Shown here in pieces: positions 60,526-64,000 of a stretch of DNA of 64,000 nucleotides. The stretch comes from Alistipes sp. GTDB taxonomy: Bacteria > Bacteroidota > Bacteroidia > Bacteroidales > Rikenellaceae. The DNA is taken from the NCBI RefSeq assembly GCF_020026455.1, contig NZ_JAHHQJ010000003.1, forward strand, positions 156,572 through 220,571, in the 5' to 3' direction. A program made the translations under genes and the position numbers. Each line of letters begins with the position of its first letter. The stretch's first letter is position 1. The notes below the pieces were generated by a model. That model was not told the DNA's origin. It searched no databases and saw nothing but the letters and a program-made list of their open reading frames with translations.

Positions 60526-61560
60526 ATGGAGCAGAAAAAGCGCACCGAGATCGCTTCGCTCGGACAATTCGGACTCATCGACCTGCTGACCAGCGGATTC
60601 ACCCCGAAGAATGCCTCGACGCTCAGGGGCGCGGGGGACGACGCCGCGGTGCTCGCCCCGGGACACGGCGAGGCGGTGCTCTGCACGACCGACTCCTTCT
60701 ACGAAGGCGTCGATTTCGACCTCACCTACTTCCCGCTCAAGCACCTGGGCTATAAGGTCGTCACCTCCGGTGTGAGCGACATCCTGGCCATGAATGCCCT
60801 CCCGGCACAGATCACCGTATCGCTCGGTGTCTCGTCGAAACTGCCCGTCGAGGCCCTCCAGGACCTCTACGAAGGCATCGCCTTCGCATGCCGGGAGCAG
60901 AATATCGACCTCGTGGGGGGCGACACGCGGGCCTCGATGACCGGACTGGTCATCACCGTCACCACCCTCGGCTACGCCGAAAAGGAGACGATCGTCTACC
61001 GCGACGGCGCACGGCAGAACGACCTCATCTGCATCACGGGCAACCTCGGGGCCGCCTACATGGGCCTGCAGCTTCTCGAACGCGAGAAGCGCGTACTCCG
61101 CGATGTCAAGGATCCCGAGCCGCAGTTCAAGGGCTACGAATACCTGCTCGAAAAATACCTGAAACCGCGTCCCCGCACCGATATCATCCAGGCTCTGGCC
61201 GAGGATAAGATCCTCCCCACGTCGATGATCGACCTCTCGGACGGTCTGGCGAGCGACCTGATGCAGCTCTGCAAATCGTCGGACTGCGGTGCACGCATCT
61301 ACCTCGAACGCATCCCGATCGCCCGTCAGACCTCGGCCCTGGCCGAGGAGATGCACTCGGACCCGGTCGTGGCGGCGCTCAACGGCGGCGAGGACTACGA
61401 ACTGCTCTTCACCGTGCCGCTCACGCTGCAGGAGCAGATCATGAAACTGGGCCTTGTCGACGTCATCGGCCACATCACCCCCGCCTCCACGGGCTGTTAC
61501 CTCGTCACACCCGACGGCCAGGAGATAAAGCTGAAAGCGCAGGGTTTCCCGGAAAAATAA
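60526..61560 (+). CDS. thiL: Thiamine-monophosphate kinase
   Basis: Last step of thiamine diphosphate synthesis, ATP plus thiamine phosphate. The 344-residue product carries GAGDDAAVLAPG near residue 36 (metal-binding DD), TTDSFYEGVDFDLTYFP, VSDILAMNA, LVGGDTRAS and the C-terminal NGGEDYELLFTVP, all ThiL/PurM-fold landmarks. The frame is open 47 codons upstream, but the promoter at 60477-60508 and family start favour ATG 60526. No TPP riboswitch was recognised in the short leader. Confidence 0.96.
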   Translation: MEQKKRTEIASLGQFGLIDLLTSGFTPKNASTLRGAGDDAAVLAPGHGEAVLCTTDSFYEGVDFDLTYFPLKHLGYKVVTSGVSDILAMNALPAQITVSLGVSSKLPVEALQDLYEGIAFACREQNIDLVGGDTRASMTGLVITVTTLGYAEKETIVYRDGARQNDLICITGNLGAAYMGLQLLEREKRVLRDVKDPEPQFKGYEYLLEKYLKPRPRTDIIQALAEDKILPTSMIDLSDGLASDLMQLCKSSDCGARIYLERIPIARQTSALAEEMHSDPVVAALNGGEDYELLFTVPLTLQEQIMKLGLVDVIGHITPASTGCYLVTPDGQEIKLKAQGFPEK

Positions 61561-61736
61561 GCCTCTGCCGCCACAGCTCCCGCCCGCAGGAAGCAGGAAG
61601 CAGCGACGCAAACCGGAATCCGGCCCAGCGCGACAACCGACCACAGCCGCCGCCCCGGTTTTCCCTGCCCGAGGGTCAGACCCGCCGCCCGGGGCTGCCA
61701 AAATCCGGCCGCCGGAGATAAAATCGGAGGGTATAT

Positions 61737-61767
61737 TTTGTTTTTCCCGGATTTATCCCTATCTTTG
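61737..61767 (+). promoter_or_regulatory. Promoter of the rpsF-rpsR-rplI operon
   Basis: TTTG (61737-61740), 19 bases, TATCTTTG (61760-61767), 39 bases before rpsF. Confidence 0.85.
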
Positions 61768-61806
61768 CGGTCCCTTAGGGGATTTAATCAACTAATTAAA
61801 AGCATT

Positions 61807-62151
61807 ATGAACAATTACGAAACCGTTTTCATTGTCACGCCGGTTCTGTCCGATGCACAGGTGCAGGAGGTTGCTGACAAATTCCAGGGTGTCATCACCG
61901 AAAACGGCGGTCAGATTGTGAACAAGGAGTCGTGGGGCCTTCGCAAGCTCGCCTATCCCATTCAGAAGAAGACCACCGGTTTCTACTTCCTGGTAGAGTT
62001 CACGGGCGAAGGTTCGCTCATCAACACGCTCGAAACGCAGTACCGCCGCGACGAGCGCGTGATCCGTTTCTTAACTTTCAAGCAGGACAAATACGCCGTG
62101 GAATATTCGGAGAAGCGTCGTGCAAAACTTTCTAACAAACAGGAGGAGTAA
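61807..62151 (+). CDS. rpsF: 30S ribosomal protein S6
   Basis: Binds with S18 to the central domain of 16S rRNA. The 114-residue product starts MNNYETVFIVTPVLSD and keeps ESWGLRKLAYPIQKKTTGFYFLVEF and RRDERVIRFLTFK. The ATG at 61807 is chosen over the longer open frame because the promoter lies in between. It heads the conserved rpsF-rpsR-rplI operon. Confidence 0.97.
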   Translation: MNNYETVFIVTPVLSDAQVQEVADKFQGVITENGGQIVNKESWGLRKLAYPIQKKTTGFYFLVEFTGEGSLINTLETQYRRDERVIRFLTFKQDKYAVEYSEKRRAKLSNKQEE

Positions 62152-62154
62152 ACC

Positions 62155-62433
62155 ATGGCACAGGAGAACAAAGCACAGTCGGAAATCCGTTACCTGAACC
62201 CCGTATCGGTAGACGTCAAGAAGAAAAAATACTGCCGTTTCAAGAAGCTCGGCATCAAGTATGTAGACTATAAGGACGGAGAGTTCCTCAAGAAGTTCCT
62301 CAACGAGCAGGGCAAGATTCTTCCGCGCCGTCTGACGGGTACTTCGCAGAAGTTCCAGAAGAAGGTCGCCCAGGCCGTGAAGCGTGCGCGCCACCTGGCC
62401 ATCCTGCCCTTCGTAACCGATTGCATGAAATAA
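62155..62433 (+). CDS. rpsR: 30S ribosomal protein S18
   Basis: Partner of S6 on 16S rRNA. The 92-residue product contains the conserved KYCRFKKLGIKYVDYKD and the basic GKILPRRLTGTSQKFQKKVAQAVKRARHLAILPF. It starts three bases after rpsF and ends 19 before rplI. Confidence 0.97.
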   Translation: MAQENKAQSEIRYLNPVSVDVKKKKYCRFKKLGIKYVDYKDGEFLKKFLNEQGKILPRRLTGTSQKFQKKVAQAVKRARHLAILPFVTDCMK

Positions 62434-62452
62434 TTAAAAGGAGGACAAGACC

Positions 62453-62893
62453 ATGGAAGTAATTCTGATCAAAGATATCGAAAACCTGGGCTACGCCAAC
62501 GACATCGTGAACGTGAAGCCCGGCTACGCCAACAACTACCTGATTCCCCAGGGCTATGCCAAGTCGGCTACCGCCGCCGCCAAGAAGGTCCTCGCCGAGA
62601 ACCTGAAGCAGCGCGCCCACAAGGACGCCAAGATCCTGGCCGACGCACAGGCTTTGGCCGAGACCATCGCCAACCTGCCGCTGTCGCTGTCGGTGAAGGC
62701 CGAGGAGGGCAAACTCTTCGGTACGGTCACGGCAACGGACCTGGCCGAGGCTCTCGCAGCCAAGGGCATCACCGTAGACCGCAAGCAGATCAACGTCGAT
62801 GCTGTCAAGACCGTCGGCGAGTTCGAGGCTACGGTCCGCCTGCACAAGGAGGTCAAGGCTACGATCAAGTTCTCGGTTTCCGCTGCCGAGTAA
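62453..62893 (+). CDS. rplI: 50S ribosomal protein L9
   Basis: Binds 23S rRNA at the base of the L1 stalk. The 146-residue product starts MEVILIKDIENLGYANDIVNVKPGYANNYLIPQGYA, the typical N-terminal domain, followed by the long connecting helix and a C-terminal domain (GKLFGTVTATDLAEAL). Last gene of the operon, with a terminator 20 bases further on. Confidence 0.97.
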   Translation: MEVILIKDIENLGYANDIVNVKPGYANNYLIPQGYAKSATAAAKKVLAENLKQRAHKDAKILADAQALAETIANLPLSLSVKAEEGKLFGTVTATDLAEALAAKGITVDRKQINVDAVKTVGEFEATVRLHKEVKATIKFSVSAAE

Positions 62894-62913
62894 CGCACAC
62901 TGAAAGCTGTACA

Positions 62914-62949
62914 AAAAGAGCCTTCCGGTATCGGGAGGCTCTTTTTTTT
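62914..62949. terminator. Terminator of the ribosomal protein operon
   Basis: AAAAGAGCC TTCC ... GGGA GGCTCTTTT with T8, between rplI and the convergent EamA gene; it can serve both. Confidence 0.85.
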
Positions 62950-62963
62950 CGACGAACGATGCG

Positions 62964-63884
62964 TCAATGCGGCCCCACGGCAGGCGGCCCGTCCCGCCGC
63001 GGCTTCGCCGCATAGGAACGGAGCACCAGCCCCACCCCCACGAAAATCACCGATGCAAACACCACCGTGTCGGCATGCAGTTTGTCCAACCCCATCCCCA
63101 CCGAAACAGCGATCGCCAGCACGGGCTGCAAATAGGCGTAGATACTCGACACGGTGGGCTGCACCGTCTTGAGGGCATAGTTGAGCATCAGGTTGGGCAC
63201 ATAGGTCGGGAGCACCAGCACGAAGAGCGTCGGAAGCAGGGCGTGGCGAGCAATGTCCGCAAAATCGGTGTGAACAATCGGCCCGATTCCGAACGGCAGG
63301 GCCATGACCGCCGCCGCACAGTAGAGCCAGCGCAGCACGGTCGTAATGCGATACCGGGCAATCAGCCGCTTGAACCACACCATGTATCCCGAAGTGACGC
63401 AGGCACACAGGAAGATCATCACATTCCCCCAGAGATGCGACTGCGCGTGCACCGACATTCCCCCGGTCAGCACCACCGCCACCGCCCCGGCCATGCCGAG
63501 CACCAGTCCCGCGATCCGGAGCCGGGTGAAGCGGTCCATTCCCAGCAGCACGGAGAGCACCAGCACCAGCAGCGGCACAATGGTGCCGATGATCGACCCG
63601 TCGATCGGCGAGGTCAGCGACAATCCGTACATGATGAATACCTTGCGCAATACGCCGATCAGCAGCGCGGCACCGATCAGCTTGCGCATATCCGCCCGTG
63701 CGACCTTCTCGGGCTTCTGCCACAGCAGCGGCACGAGCGAAAGGAGCGCCGTGACGACGAGCGACGCCGAGACCATGGCCATCGGGTCCACATAACGCGG
63801 GAGGACCATGTTGTAAAAGGGATAGTCCAAGGCCCAGAGGACGTTGCAGGCCAACAGGGCCAAATGGGGTTTGAGTCTGTTCAT
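62964..63884 (-). CDS. EamA/DMT-family transporter
   Basis: A 306-residue inner-membrane protein with about ten hydrophobic helices in two EamA repeats, e.g. LALLACNVLWALDYPFYNMVL at the N terminus and VSSIYAYLQPVLAIAVSVGMG near 250, the proline-containing helix typical of the family. Substrate unknown; it is not closely similar to the EamA protein at 8.2 kb. The frame is open upstream to 63962, but ATG 63884 (MNRLKPHLALL) gives the family N terminus. It converges on rplI. Confidence 0.87.
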   Translation of the reverse strand: MNRLKPHLALLACNVLWALDYPFYNMVLPRYVDPMAMVSASLVVTALLSLVPLLWQKPEKVARADMRKLIGAALLIGVLRKVFIMYGLSLTSPIDGSIIGTIVPLLVLVLSVLLGMDRFTRLRIAGLVLGMAGAVAVVLTGGMSVHAQSHLWGNVMIFLCACVTSGYMVWFKRLIARYRITTVLRWLYCAAAVMALPFGIGPIVHTDFADIARHALLPTLFVLVLPTYVPNLMLNYALKTVQPTVSSIYAYLQPVLAIAVSVGMGLDKLHADTVVFASVIFVGVGLVLRSYAAKPRRDGPPAVGPH

Positions 63885-64000
63885 TCGTTTTGCCGTTTCC
63901 CCCGCAAAGGCAAAAACAGTACCTGAGTCGCCACACGGCAGGGGCACAAAGACACTGTCCAAAATTTTGTGTAAATGAAATAGGATTCAGTTGTAAGTTT

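Noticed and set aside
1..64000. CRISPR arrays, insertion sequences, prophage or toxin-antitoxin pairs
   Set aside because: No regular spacer-repeat pattern, transposase, integrase or paired small genes were found on reading both strands.

Overview
The window looks like chromosomal DNA from a GC-rich member of the Bacteroidales, most likely Alistipes or a close relative (Rikenellaceae). The assignment is inferred from gene content: SusC/SusD pairs, a hybrid two-component regulator, a SusR-type regulator, and the order bamD - omega-like subunit - coaBC - recN. Promoters also fit the Bacteroidetes form TTTG-N19/20-TAnnTTTG, seen ahead of greA, bamD, tRNA-His, tRNA-Glu, thiL and rpsF. No genus-defining marker such as rRNA is present.

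Layout. 1-11.3 kb is housekeeping: greA, a cardiolipin synthase, bamD, an omega-like RNA polymerase subunit, coaBC, recN, a stand-alone nucleotidyltransferase-like protein, an aquaporin, an EamA transporter and groES-groEL. At 11.56 kb lies tRNA-His. From its 3' end to 26.6 kb runs a candidate genomic island, bounded by a ~93 bp direct repeat whose first 23 bases are the exact 3' end of tRNA-His. It carries a small mobilisation-like ORF and a complete beta-1,4-galactan-type polysaccharide utilisation locus (PUL1): hybrid two-component regulator, SusC, SusD, surface binding lipoprotein, GH53 and GH2. No integrase is visible. 27-38 kb is housekeeping again: enolase, an antiporter, an outer-membrane barrel, queA diverging from nadB, prfC, pirin and a KamA-like radical SAM protein.

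38.5-54.8 kb is a second, visibly AT-richer locus on the minus strand (PUL2): a SusR-type regulator, SusC, SusD, a SusE/F-like binding lipoprotein, two tandem paralogous lipoproteins that look like clan GH-D (GH27-like) alpha-glycosidases, a GH31 and a SusB-type GH97. The regulator and GH97 type point to an alpha-glucan, but no GH13 or GH66 enzyme is present. If the GH27-like pair are the surface endo-enzymes, the locus would be an unusual alpha-glucan system.

55-64 kb holds tRNA-Pro, a FecCD/FecE-type metal-chelate importer preceded by an unrecognised lipoprotein instead of a binding protein, a glycosyltransferase pseudogene (nonsense codon plus a frameshift at a C9 tract), tRNA-Glu, rpsT, adk, thiL, rpsF-rpsR-rplI and a second EamA transporter. 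No CRISPR array, insertion sequence, rRNA or prophage was seen.
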